A stretch of DNA of 18,500 nucleotides, from assembly GCA_964542855.1 (NCBI GenBank), contig CAZIWJ010000045.1, positions 1-18,500 of the forward strand. Direction: 5' to 3'. Of this stretch, positions 1 through 8,358 are shown piece by piece. Each line of letters starts with the position of its first letter. Positions within the stretch are counted from its first letter, which is position 1. The DNA is from CAZIWJ01 sp964542855 (GTDB lineage: Bacteria > Bacteroidota > Bacteroidia > Cytophagales > Cyclobacteriaceae). The position numbers and the translations under genes are program-made. Below the pieces are notes generated by a model. That model ran no database searches. It worked only from the letters and a program-made list of their open reading frames with translations, and was not told where the DNA came from.

Positions 1-40
1 ACTGATGCTAATAACCGGTACGAGAAATAACACTCCACCG

Positions 41-331
41 TTAGTCCCGAATGCGGCGGTCGAACCAGAAGGCTCCGAATGGTAGCAGAGAGGCAACAAA
101 GCCGGTGAGCACTTTCAGGAAAGACCATCGGTTGTTAATCCACACCAGCAGTAGAAACAGGCAGTAAAGTACAAATAGTAACCCGTGCACCCAGCCTACA
201 TACCGTACCGGCGACGGAATATCAGCCAGGTATTTCAGGGGCATGGCGAGGAAAAGCAGCAACAAGTAACTAATTCCTTCCGCTATGGCTACTATCCTGA
301 ACCTGCCCAGGTGAGTTGTTGCATTGATCAT
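41..331 (-). CDS. DUF3817 family small membrane protein
   Basis: This 96-residue protein is almost entirely hydrophobic, with about three predicted membrane helices (roughly residues 14-35, 42-64 and 70-90). It has the features I associate with DUF3817: an early EG followed by a hydrophobic helix, the AMPLKY segment near residues 29-34, and a GWVHGLLF segment near 46-53. A basic end (FDRRIRD) follows the last helix. The family is of unknown function and sits in the inner membrane; some members are annotated as YdzA/YnfA-like or as domains fused to transporters, which gives no clear role. It stands alone, about 300 bases downstream of the next minus-strand gene, so it probably has its own promoter. 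The family call is good; no function can be given. Confidence 0.85.
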   Translation of the reverse strand: MINATTHLGRFRIVAIAEGISYLLLLFLAMPLKYLADIPSPVRYVGWVHGLLFVLYCLFLLLVWINNRWSFLKVLTGFVASLLPFGAFWFDRRIRD

Positions 332-632
332 TACAATTGGTTTTTCTATTATAAATAATGATTAGGGCGAAGTTACGTAAAGAGACGGTGCCCCGATGCA
401 TATATAAATTAAATTTTTAGGGGAAGAAGTTTACTCACTGCTTTACAATGCAATAAGGTTGCCCCTGGCGTTTTTAAGTACGCATGGCCACCAGGTTTAG
501 CAACTTTTACATTTAGTTTTAGCATAGGGAAGGCGAACAAGATGTGCAACCTGGTTTTTTTTCAGCTCCCCAACCACCGGGGCTAAATTATTACTGAAAA
601 TTCCAATACTGAAGCCTTCGGTTTACTTCCCG
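332..632. other. Intergenic stretch without a recognised gene
   Basis: About 300 bases separate two minus-strand genes. I see no plausible coding frame. The part nearest the DUF3817 gene is AT-rich (around 399-420) and probably holds that gene's promoter, but I could not find a good match to the Bacteroidota promoter pattern (TTG near -33 and TAnnTTTG near -7). A small imperfect hairpin near 566-586 is flanked by a T run on its upstream side on the plus strand, which is the wrong arrangement for a terminator in either direction. Confidence 0.5.
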
Positions 633-1292
633 TCAACTCGCCGCTACGTTCAGGTAATTAATAAAGGGCGACATAATTTTAAAGCGGCGGGCTACCTGCT
701 TCGCAAAGTCGGGCTGCGCCAGTTCCTCGTCGCCAATTGGCGATAAAACCACGAAACTTTTTAGCTTCAGGAATTCAATATTCGGGTGGTTCTCGTCGTA
801 TCCCCTGGGGGCCCGTTTCAGTTTCTCTCCCTGAATAAATTTAAAGGTGTCTTTAAAATCGGGTTGCTCCACAATGCTTTTCAGCTCCGGCGCATTGTAA
901 TCAATTTCCTGCCTAATTTTCTTCAACACTTCGCCCGGAGGCATGTAAATTCCGCCCCCGAGAAAGGACTCGCCGTTGGGCTGGATGTGAATATAGTAAT
1001 CGGCATTGTTGGAATGGCGGCCCCCTTCCGACATCGCTGCGCCAAAATTATCTTTGTAAGGGGCTTTGTTCTTCGAAAACCGAACGTCCCGGTTAATTCG
1101 AAAAATACAATCTTTGGGCATTACATCAACCAGCGATTCATCGAACTGAACAATCTCGGCCAGCAGGTCGGTAACCAGTTCTTCGAACAAGGCTTTTGCC
1201 TCGAGGTATCGTTCCCGGTTGGCATCCATCCATTCCTTGTTGTTGTTTTGCTGTAAATCAGACAGGAAATCGAGCAAAGGGGTATACATCAT
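633..1292 (-). CDS. DUF2461 (TIGR02453) family protein
   Basis: A 219-residue soluble protein with the usual length and landmarks of the DUF2461 family: an N-terminal FLSDLQQNNNKEWMDANR segment (about residues 9-26), the central DVRFSKNKAPYKDNF segment (about 70-84), and a YYIHIQP then GGGIYMPP segment (about 99-118). The family has no established function that I know of; members are cytoplasmic and common in Bacteroidota. The start overlaps the stop of the upstream barrel gene by one base (TAATG on the minus strand). A second ATG directly follows the first, so the start may be 1289. It is the last gene of an apparent three-gene operon behind murF. Family assignment is strong; role unknown. 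Confidence 0.9.
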   Translation of the reverse strand: MMYTPLLDFLSDLQQNNNKEWMDANRERYLEAKALFEELVTDLLAEIVQFDESLVDVMPKDCIFRINRDVRFSKNKAPYKDNFGAAMSEGGRHSNNADYYIHIQPNGESFLGGGIYMPPGEVLKKIRQEIDYNAPELKSIVEQPDFKDTFKFIQGEKLKRAPRGYDENHPNIEFLKLKSFVVLSPIGDEELAQPDFAKQVARRFKIMSPFINYLNVAAS

Positions 1293-2404
1293 TAATCGAG
1301 AGTAAAAAGCTTATCAAACGTAAATCCAAGCGTAGCCAGGATTTCCAGCCGGGTACTGGCGGGCTGTTCGTTACTGGTGAATATATCCAGGTTGTCGTCC
1401 AGCACCAGGTAGCGGGTTTCCAGCCGGGCATAGGCATTCGGAATGGGTGGGTATTCCGCACCTAAAGTAAACCCGCCGAGTTGCAGGCCCTGCCGTAAGC
1501 CGTTATTGCCAAAGAAAGTGCCCGATATAAACCCTTCCGGGTCCTGAAAAATTTCACCACGAAAGGTTGCAGAAAAGTCATCCCGGAAATAATACCGTAC
1601 TGTAGCCAGCGCATTAAAAATAATGGCCGTCTGGTTGGGGTTATTGATATCGGAATTCGATTGGGTGCCGAAATCGCCCCCGGCAATAATTTCCAGGAAT
1701 TCAGCAGGCCGGGCATTCAGGTACAGGTTATGGTAAGTTCGGAACTGCTCCAGGTCGGCATCATCGGCCGATTCCCGGCCAAAAATGTTAGTGTAAGTTA
1801 AACGGGTATGCTCATTCAAGTGGTAGCTCAGCAGGATTCCCACCGACTTGGCATCGTTGTTATCGAGGAACCCGTTATACCCGCTCGATACCCAGAATTC
1901 GAAGTCGAGCTCCGAAAACCCGCCGTACGATAATTTCACCCCGCTTTGGTAAAAGGGTTCGTTAAAGGTAGCTACCGCCGTGGAAGCCAGTAGGTTGTTC
2001 TTCGGTAAAAAGCTTTCCGTACCGATGTGGGTGGCGAAAAAGCCGGCGTCTACCCACCAGTCGTCGCCCAGGTTCACCCCGATGTTAGCCTCCTGCACGG
2101 CCCGGAAGGTGGTAGACCAGGTGGCTTCCATAATGTCGCCGTAATGAATAATGATATTCCCCCGCACTTTTTCCGAACGGTAGTGAGCCCCAATCTGGGC
2201 TACATTCAAACTAAAGCGGTTGTTGCGGTTGGCTGCCGTGGTGTAAGGTTGCAATTCATTGGGCGCGGTTTCGTTGGTGAAGTGAGCAAAATATACGTCG
2301 GCGTAACCGCTGAGGCGCAGGGTGGGGAGGGAGTCGGTTCCTTCGGTCTGGGCCAATGCATAAAGGGGGAATAACAGGAGAACAGACAGGTAAAGTTTAT
2401 TCAT
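1292..2404 (-). CDS. Outer-membrane beta-barrel protein, BBP2/porin-like
   Basis: This 370-residue protein starts with a clear signal peptide (MNKLYLSVLLLFPLYALA, probable cleavage before Gln19). The mature part alternates short amphipathic strands with polar turns rich in Asn, Gly, Asp and aromatic residues, as in outer-membrane barrels. Segments such as LRLSGYADVYFAHF (about 29-42) and GFTLGAEYPPIPNAYARLETRYL near the C-terminus recall the putative porin-2 (BBP2/OmpL-like) group of Bacteroidota. The last residues are LFTLD rather than a C-terminal Phe. The probable role is diffusion or uptake across the outer membrane, with unknown substrate. Its start overlaps the murF stop by four bases (ATGA), and its stop overlaps the DUF2461 start by one base, so translation is likely coupled. 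Barrel nature is well supported; the exact family is moderate. Confidence 0.83.
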   Translation of the reverse strand: MNKLYLSVLLLFPLYALAQTEGTDSLPTLRLSGYADVYFAHFTNETAPNELQPYTTAANRNNRFSLNVAQIGAHYRSEKVRGNIIIHYGDIMEATWSTTFRAVQEANIGVNLGDDWWVDAGFFATHIGTESFLPKNNLLASTAVATFNEPFYQSGVKLSYGGFSELDFEFWVSSGYNGFLDNNDAKSVGILLSYHLNEHTRLTYTNIFGRESADDADLEQFRTYHNLYLNARPAEFLEIIAGGDFGTQSNSDINNPNQTAIIFNALATVRYYFRDDFSATFRGEIFQDPEGFISGTFFGNNGLRQGLQLGGFTLGAEYPPIPNAYARLETRYLVLDDNLDIFTSNEQPASTRLEILATLGFTFDKLFTLD

Positions 2405-3699
2405 TTATCAGCGTTAATGTGATCCAGTAACGTTTCCAGGGCCATTCCCCGGGAACCTTTTAGTAAAAGCGTTGTATTGGAAAATTGTTGGGTATCGAGG
2501 AAATCGGCCAGTTCCTGTTTATTGGCGAAGTACCTGGCTTCGGGCAGTTCCCGGGCCGCATGCTGCATGTACTCGCCGCACAGGTAAACGGTTTCAATGC
2601 CCGCCTGGCGAAGCAGGCGCCCGGTACCCCGGTGTTCTTCTTCCGTACTGCTGCCCAGTTCGTACATGTCGCCCAGGATGGCCACCCGGTGCGTATTTTG
2701 CATTTCCTGCAGGTTTTCTACGGCTACTTTCATGGAATCGGGGTTGGCGTTATAGGCATCCATGATAATGGTTACTCCTTCTTTTTCAACGATTTCCGAG
2801 CGATTATTCCGGGGTGCATAAGCAGCTACTGCCCGGTGGGCCTCGTTCATGTTTACCCCAAAGTACTTACCCACGCACAATGCAGCGGCAATATTCACAA
2901 AATTATACCTGCCTGGTAACTGCGTGGTTATTTCATGTCCCTCCTCGGTGCGGTATACAATAAACGGCTGGCTGCTGAGTAGTTCAGCGTGCAGGAAGTC
3001 GCCAGGAGCCGGGTAGGTAATGGGCTTTTCCGGAAACCGTTTGGCCATATTGGCCAGGATCGGGTCTTGCGAATGCAAAAAAGCCGGTTTGTTGTTTTTA
3101 ATCAGGTAGTCGTATTGTTCGCTTTCCCCGCGAATGGCCCCCTCCAGTCCGCCGAAGCCTTCCAGGTGGGCCTTGCCGATGTTGGTGGTTAGCCCGTGGG
3201 TAGGCTGGGCGATGGAGCAAAGGGCAGCAATTTCGCCTACGGCATTGGCCCCGAGTTCAACCACCAGCATTTCGGTATCTTCCGGGGTGGAAAGCAGGGT
3301 TAGGGGAACCCCGATGTGGTTGTTCAGGTTGCCGCGGGTGGCAAAGGTTTTGTAACGGGTTTCCAGCACTGCATTTACCAGTTCTTTGGTGGTCGTTTTC
3401 CCGTTGGTGCCGTTAATGCCCAAAACCGGGAGGGTTAACTGCTTTCGGTGGTGGGTAGCCAGTTGCTGCAGGGTAGTAAGTACATCGCTAACCAGGAAGG
3501 TTCGATCTGTTGCGTACTGCTTGTCGTCGATCACTGCCAGCAAAGCACCCTGCTCCAGGGCTTGATTCGCCAGTTTATTGGCGTTAAAATTGGGGCCGCG
3601 AAGGGCGAAAAACACCATGCCGGGTTTCAGGGTACGCGTATCGGTAGAAACCCCGGTACTGGAAAGGTAGTGTGGGTAAAGCTGCTCTATACGATCCAT
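2401..3699 (-). CDS. murF: UDP-N-acetylmuramoyl-tripeptide--D-alanyl-D-alanine ligase MurF
   Basis: MurF adds the D-Ala-D-Ala dipeptide to UDP-MurNAc-tripeptide with ATP, the last cytoplasmic step of the peptidoglycan precursor. The 432-residue length fits. The N-terminal domain has STDTRTLKPGMVFFALRG (about 18-35), the part that binds the UDP-sugar. The ATP-binding loop GTNGKTTTK is at 97-105. Further Mur ligase landmarks are ELGANAVGEIA (about 148-158), a NNRSEIVE then MDAYNANPDSM segment, and the C-terminal LGDMYELG and LLLKGSRGMALE segments typical of MurF. It is the first gene of a minus-strand trio and is divergent from tsaB, with at most 60 bases between them, so the two promoters must overlap. 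No defect seen. Confidence 0.97.
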   Translation of the reverse strand: MDRIEQLYPHYLSSTGVSTDTRTLKPGMVFFALRGPNFNANKLANQALEQGALLAVIDDKQYATDRTFLVSDVLTTLQQLATHHRKQLTLPVLGINGTNGKTTTKELVNAVLETRYKTFATRGNLNNHIGVPLTLLSTPEDTEMLVVELGANAVGEIAALCSIAQPTHGLTTNIGKAHLEGFGGLEGAIRGESEQYDYLIKNNKPAFLHSQDPILANMAKRFPEKPITYPAPGDFLHAELLSSQPFIVYRTEEGHEITTQLPGRYNFVNIAAALCVGKYFGVNMNEAHRAVAAYAPRNNRSEIVEKEGVTIIMDAYNANPDSMKVAVENLQEMQNTHRVAILGDMYELGSSTEEEHRGTGRLLRQAGIETVYLCGEYMQHAARELPEARYFANKQELADFLDTQQFSNTTLLLKGSRGMALETLLDHINADK

Positions 3700-3759
3700 T
3701 CGAGTAAACTATTAACGTGAATATACCTATTAATGCGTAGTTTTCCAGAAAAAGTAACA

Positions 3760-4443
3760 ATGCCTTTAATACTAGTCATCGATACGGCCAGCCCGGTGTG
3801 TTCGGTAGCCCTGCACGAAGAAGGCGAACTGCTGGCCGAAGCCGCAGTGCACCGGGAGTTGTCGCACGCCAGCAAGTTACACCCCCTTATACAGCAGGTG
3901 ATGGAAATGGCCGGGGTGCAACGCAGCGACCTGTCGGCAGTAGCTGTATCGGGAGGGCCCGGATCGTACACCGGCCTGCGCATCGGCGTATCGGCTGCCA
4001 AGGGAATGTGCTTTGCCCTCGATATTCCCTTGCTGGCCTACGATACCCTCACCGGGCTGGCAGCCGGGGTAGCCCCGTACGTGGTTGAAGAGGCCTTGCT
4101 GGTGCCCATGATGGATGCCCGGCGCATGGAGGTGTATACCCAAACCCTGACTTTCAGCCAGCAGGTGCTGGAGAAAAGCCGTCCGCTGGTGCTGGACGAG
4201 CAGAGCTTTTCTGCTGAATTAAATGAACAACCGGTTTACTTCTTCGGTAGCGGGGCCGGAAAATTCAGCGGGCTAATTAACCATTCCAACGCCCGATTCC
4301 TGTTTCACCCATTACCACTAGCCCGTAATGCCGGCAGGCTGGTACAGCGGGCGTACGAGAATCAGGAATTTAAAGACCTGGCCTATTTTACGCCAGACTA
4401 CCTGAAACCTTTTCAAACCACAAAACCAAAAAAACGTAACTAG
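3760..4443 (+). CDS. tsaB: tRNA threonylcarbamoyladenosine biosynthesis protein TsaB
   Basis: TsaB is the non-catalytic partner of TsaD (with TsaE) in the transfer of threonylcarbamoyl to A37 of ANN-decoding tRNAs. The protein starts ILVIDTASPVCSVAL, an ASKHA-fold phosphate-1-like motif, and carries the family hallmark SGGPGSYTGLRIG followed by AAKGMCFAL. I chose the ATG at 3760 (227 residues), because it places the first beta strand directly at the N-terminus as in the family. An in-frame ATG at 3733 would add nine residues (MRSFPEKVT) and cannot be excluded. The C-terminal KPKKRN is basic and probably disordered. It is followed 18 bases later by the DUF2480 gene, probably in the same transcript. 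Confident family call; the start is moderately certain. Confidence 0.93.
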   Translation: MPLILVIDTASPVCSVALHEEGELLAEAAVHRELSHASKLHPLIQQVMEMAGVQRSDLSAVAVSGGPGSYTGLRIGVSAAKGMCFALDIPLLAYDTLTGLAAGVAPYVVEEALLVPMMDARRMEVYTQTLTFSQQVLEKSRPLVLDEQSFSAELNEQPVYFFGSGAGKFSGLINHSNARFLFHPLPLARNAGRLVQRAYENQEFKDLAYFTPDYLKPFQTTKPKKRN

Positions 4444-4461
4444 AAACAAAATACATATCCT

Positions 4462-4992
4462 ATGACTGAACAAGAGCAACCAATTGTAAATAAGGTAGCC
4501 AAAAGCGGGCTGCTAACTATTGATCTGGCTACATTTAAACCGCAAGGTGAAGTTACCGACCTGGATATTGCCAACCAGTTATTCCAGGGCATGATATTAC
4601 GCGAAAAAGATTTCCGGACTTTCTTAAAAGACCATAACTGGGAACAGTACGAAGGCAAAAACGTTGGGGTTTACTGCTCGGTAGATGCCATCGTTCCTAC
4701 CTGGGCTTTTATGCTACTGGTAACCAAACTCACGCCGATTGCCCGTAACGTAATGTACGGCAACCGGGAAGAAGTGAACAGAAAACTGTATGCTGAAACG
4801 TTACAGGCGCAAAACTGGCAGGAGTACGAAGACGCTCGTGTGGTGGTGAAAGGCTGTGGCGATGAAAGCGTTCCGGTAGCAGCCTACACCGAACTTACGC
4901 GTTTGCTTCAGGAGCAGGGGGTGAAAACCATTATGTACGGTGAACCCTGCAGTACAGTACCGGTATACAAAAAACGTCCGCCTAAAAAGTAA
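4462..4992 (+). CDS. DUF2480 family protein
   Basis: A 176-residue cytoplasmic protein that I recognise as DUF2480, a family largely restricted to Bacteroidota. Landmarks are IVNKVAKSGLLTIDL (about 8-22), FQGMILREKDFR (about 42-53), and YCSVDAIVPTWAFMLL followed by TKLTP (about 71-93). The C-terminal part has VVVKGCGDESVPVAAY and YGEPCSTVPVYKK, with two conserved-looking cysteines in the Gly-Cys-Gly and Pro-Cys-Ser contexts. A metal or redox role is conceivable but I have no evidence for it. It lies 18 bases after tsaB and just ahead of a strong terminator, so it ends that transcript. Function unknown. Confidence 0.9.
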   Translation: MTEQEQPIVNKVAKSGLLTIDLATFKPQGEVTDLDIANQLFQGMILREKDFRTFLKDHNWEQYEGKNVGVYCSVDAIVPTWAFMLLVTKLTPIARNVMYGNREEVNRKLYAETLQAQNWQEYEDARVVVKGCGDESVPVAAYTELTRLLQEQGVKTIMYGEPCSTVPVYKKRPPKK

Positions 4993-5040
4993 ACCCGCTT
5001 CAGGGCCCTCCTGGCCGGTGTTAATTTTTAAGTTTGCTGT

Positions 5041-5084
5041 CTGCCCGCATGGTTTTTAATTCCGTGCGGGCAGTTTTTTTGTTT
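5041..5084 (+). terminator. Strong rho-independent terminator
   Basis: Arms at 5041-5052 (CTGCCCGCATGG) and 5062-5073 (CCGTGCGGGCAG) form a 12-pair stem with one G-U pair and a nine-base loop. Seven T follow at once (5074-5080), then G and three more T. It lies about 50 bases after the DUF2480 stop and separates the tsaB transcript from the chemosensory locus. Confidence 0.93.
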
Positions 5085-5202
5085 CATTCTATTTCACATC
5101 AATTATTGGCTTTTTGCAACAGTAGTAAGATAATACTCAATTCACGCTGGTTTAAATCACGGTTATAGAAGAATATAGTGCTTGTGAAAAAGTACTCTCA
5201 CC

Positions 5203-8200
5203 ATGGGAGGCTATAATAACAGGTGTATGAAATTCAATGACCGTACCTTGCTGGAAAACAGGTTCACGCCTTTCCTGGATAAGATTTATAAGAGCGCAGA
5301 CTTCTATACGGAGGTTCTACTTATTCTGTATTATGCTTTTGGTACTTTCCTGGCCTTTTTCTACGAAACCTGGCTCATGGGGCTTGGGGTAGGTGCCCTG
5401 AACCTGTTATTGTACTACGCTGCCAAGTTTACGTTTCCCCGTCGCCAGGTACATCATTACGTGGCCGGGCTGGTTTACGGCCTGTTCATGGCCCAGTTTA
5501 TTTACCAGATGCACGGCCTGTTCGAGATGCACTTCTTTGCTTTTATTGGCGCCATTGCGCTGGTGATATACCAGAACTGGAAACTGCAAATACCCATGGC
5601 CACTTTTGTGGTGGCACATCACGGATTGTTTGCCTGGTTACAATATGCCGGAATGGAAGAAATTTACTTCACCCAGCTGGAGTATATGAGCCTCACAACG
5701 TACATTTTCCACGTATCACTGGCTGGAGTAATTTTCGTCCTCTGCGGGTACACGGCCTACGACCTGCACAGCCGAACCCTGGGCGGTGTTAGTACCATAC
5801 TAAAAATGAACGACCAGCTCGATGTGGTTGAGCGGAATAAAAAGTTCGCCGAAAGTATGGCTAGCGGTGATCTGGAGTGCGACGTGGAAGTGGACACCCA
5901 CGACGGGCTGGGTTCGGCCCTGCTTGAAATGCGCGATAACCTTCGGATAGCCAGCGAAAAGGAAGCGGAGGAAAAGTTCGCTACCCGGGGCCTGGCCGAA
6001 GTAAGTGACATATTACGTCAGACCAACACCACCAAAGAAGAAATAGCCGACCGGGTACTCTCTTACCTGGTCAATTACATGGGGGCCAACCAGGGCGGTA
6101 TATACATGGCCGAAGAAAATGAAGAAGGAAATACTCACCTGGAACTGGTGGCAGCTTATGCTTACAGCAAAAAGAAATACCGGGAGCACAAACTGAAACC
6201 GGGTGAAACCCTGGTGGGGCAAGCTTTCATTGAACAGGAAACCACTTACCTCACGAACATTCCGCAAGATTACGTTTACATTACTTCAGGTTTGGGAGAA
6301 GCTACTCCGGGCCACCTGGTGGTTTCGCCCCTGAAGGTAAACGAAAAAATTGAAGGGGTAATTGAAATGGCTTCCTTCGAACCCCTACAGCAGTACAAGA
6401 TTAATTTTATTGAAAGGGTGGGGGAAATTATCGCTACCACTTTTGCCTCAACCAAAGTTACCGAGCAAACCCGCCTGTTGCTGGAACAATCGCGCCAGCG
6501 GGAGGAAATGCTCCGCATGCAGGAAGAAGAAATGCGGCAGAACAATGAGGAGATGCAGGCCACCCAGGAGGAAATGAAGCGCAAAGAGGCCGAACTGAAC
6601 GGGTACATCAAAGGGATTGACCAGGCCCTCGCTACCGTTGAATTCGATACCAAAGGGCGCATAAAAGATGCAAACCTTTTTTTCCTCCAAACAATGGGCT
6701 ACACCCTGGAAGACCTGAAAACGAAGGAACACCTCGATTTAATTCCCGACGATGAATTTACCCGCGAAGAATACGACGCCTTCTGGGATAAGCTCAGGGC
6801 CGGGGAAACACAAAGCGGGGTATTCAGAAGACTCAGCCATACGGGCGATGAAGTATGGCTGCAGGCTTCGTATTCACCAATTAAAGATAACAACGGAGCA
6901 ATTGTTAAGGTAATTAAATTTGCCTACGATATTACTCAGCAGGTAAAGGAATCGCAGAAAGTAAAGCTACTGTCGCTAGTGGCCAACGAATCGAGCAGTG
7001 CCGTGGTTATTACCGATCAATACGGCTACGCCGAATACGTTAACCATGGGTTTGAGCAGCTAACCGGCTATACCTTGAATGAGGTAAAAGGCCAAAAACC
7101 AGGTGCTGTACTACAGGGACCGGAAACCGACAGGGTAACGGTGCAACGGATTAGTCAAAAACTGGAAAAACAGGAACCTTTTTACGAGGAAATCCTGAAC
7201 TACCATAAAAACGGATCAACCTACTGGATCTCTTTGAACATCAACCCGGTGTTCGATAGTAACGGGGAATTGATTAAATACGTGGCCATGCAGGCTAATA
7301 TCACTGAAACTAAAAACCATTCCCTGAATTACCGCTACCGCATGGAAGCCATTCAACGGTCGAACTCTGTGGTGGAAATGGATATGGATTATAAAATTGT
7401 ATCAGCCAATAACCAGTTTTTGAACGACCTGGAAGTAGAATTAAACGACGTTAAAGGCCTCCCTCTAGAAAAATTGTTTACCCCGAAAACCAGGGAAGAA
7501 CTGGAAAATAACAAGGCCTGGGATGTGATGAACCATGATGGCTTTTACAAGCATGAGTTCAGTTTTACTAACAGGGAAGGGAAGTACGTCTGGCTCCGGG
7601 GTAGCCTCGATGTAATTTACGATGTAAATGGTAAAGCCATCAGCGTAATTTTGCTGGGGCAGAATGTAACCCTGGAAAAAGAGCTGGCGCTGGAAGCGGA
7701 TAAGCAAAACCGGGCATTGCAGGAGAAACAGGAAAAGCTGAAGAAGTATACGTCCGAACTGGAAGACTTACAGCAGAACATCAGCCAGCGACTGAAGGAA
7801 GCCAAGGATGAAATGAAAGACCACATCGCTGCCCTGGAACAGGAAAAGGAAAAGAATGTAACCATCCTGGAAGGCTGCGTAGACGGGGTAATTTCCATTA
7901 ACGATCACGGAAACATCGATTTTATGAATGCGGCGGCCGAGGAAATATGGGGGGTGCCGCGCAAAAATGTAATGGGAAGAGGTATCAATAACCTGCTGCC
8001 GGTAGAGCTGGACATTAACGAAAAGGGTGAAATCCGGGGGGTATTCATCAGGCAGGATGAAAATAAAATTAGTGTGGGCGTAAGAACGGAAGTGAATTTC
8101 ACTAACCAGGAAAGTGAAGACGTAACGGTGCTGCTAACGCAAACAACTTCCCGGGTATCGGATGGGTATTCCATTACTTTCTTTGCCCAGAAAATTTCGG

Positions 8201-8214
8201 TCGACCTGTTTTAA
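5203..8214 (+). CDS. Membrane sensor with HAMP-like, GAF and four PAS regions, no output domain
   Basis: A 1003-residue sensor. Residues about 35-195 hold roughly six membrane helices, with histidines in or near them (VHHYV, QMHGLFEMHF, VVAHHGLF); similar regions precede some receptors, as I recall. A HAMP-like piece follows (ASGDLECDVEV then DGLGSALLEMRDNL, about 219-248). A GAF domain spans about 270-418, a Gln/Glu/Met-rich coiled coil about 420-470, PAS regions about 470-585, 588-705 and 710-825, a second coiled coil about 825-885, and a last PAS about 885-985. The protein then simply ends with KISVDLF. No kinase, GGDEF, EAL or receptor-tip domain is present, so signalling must go through a partner. 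The start may be the ATG at 5227; neither has a convincing ribosome site. It precedes the che genes by 144 bases and probably belongs to them. Confidence 0.88.
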   Translation: MGGYNNRCMKFNDRTLLENRFTPFLDKIYKSADFYTEVLLILYYAFGTFLAFFYETWLMGLGVGALNLLLYYAAKFTFPRRQVHHYVAGLVYGLFMAQFIYQMHGLFEMHFFAFIGAIALVIYQNWKLQIPMATFVVAHHGLFAWLQYAGMEEIYFTQLEYMSLTTYIFHVSLAGVIFVLCGYTAYDLHSRTLGGVSTILKMNDQLDVVERNKKFAESMASGDLECDVEVDTHDGLGSALLEMRDNLRIASEKEAEEKFATRGLAEVSDILRQTNTTKEEIADRVLSYLVNYMGANQGGIYMAEENEEGNTHLELVAAYAYSKKKYREHKLKPGETLVGQAFIEQETTYLTNIPQDYVYITSGLGEATPGHLVVSPLKVNEKIEGVIEMASFEPLQQYKINFIERVGEIIATTFASTKVTEQTRLLLEQSRQREEMLRMQEEEMRQNNEEMQATQEEMKRKEAELNGYIKGIDQALATVEFDTKGRIKDANLFFLQTMGYTLEDLKTKEHLDLIPDDEFTREEYDAFWDKLRAGETQSGVFRRLSHTGDEVWLQASYSPIKDNNGAIVKVIKFAYDITQQVKESQKVKLLSLVANESSSAVVITDQYGYAEYVNHGFEQLTGYTLNEVKGQKPGAVLQGPETDRVTVQRISQKLEKQEPFYEEILNYHKNGSTYWISLNINPVFDSNGELIKYVAMQANITETKNHSLNYRYRMEAIQRSNSVVEMDMDYKIVSANNQFLNDLEVELNDVKGLPLEKLFTPKTREELENNKAWDVMNHDGFYKHEFSFTNREGKYVWLRGSLDVIYDVNGKAISVILLGQNVTLEKELALEADKQNRALQEKQEKLKKYTSELEDLQQNISQRLKEAKDEMKDHIAALEQEKEKNVTILEGCVDGVISINDHGNIDFMNAAAEEIWGVPRKNVMGRGINNLLPVELDINEKGEIRGVFIRQDENKISVGVRTEVNFTNQESEDVTVLLTQTTSRVSDGYSITFFAQKISVDLF

Positions 8215-8358
8215 ACCACGCAGCTTTGCCAGCTACTTTTTGTTTACCGTGAATCAAATCTTACGCGGGTTTGGTTGTAGCCCCTTCTGACGAAAAAATG
8301 AACAAGGTAATCCCTTAATTACACGCAGAATTCTGGTACGTAAATAACTTTTAAAGCA

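Noticed and set aside
786..1256. A 156-residue plus-strand open frame.
   Set aside because: It lies antisense to the well-supported DUF2461 gene and its translation has no recognisable domain.
6964..7315. Second PAS region of the sensor as a LOV photoreceptor, because of the LQGPETD segment.
   Set aside because: The flavin-binding Cys of the LOV motif (NCRFLQ) is absent; here the stretch reads GQKPGAVLQG, as in ordinary PAS domains.
8200..8211. VDLF at the end of the PAS sensor as a CheR-docking pentapeptide.
   Set aside because: It lacks the two aromatic residues at the required spacing; only the receptor's GFINY fits that pattern.
8215..8358. A promoter or terminator between the PAS sensor and the helical-protein gene.
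   Set aside because: No good match to the Bacteroidota promoter pattern and only a four-pair AGCT hairpin near 8221-8233; whether the sensor shares the operon transcript stays open.
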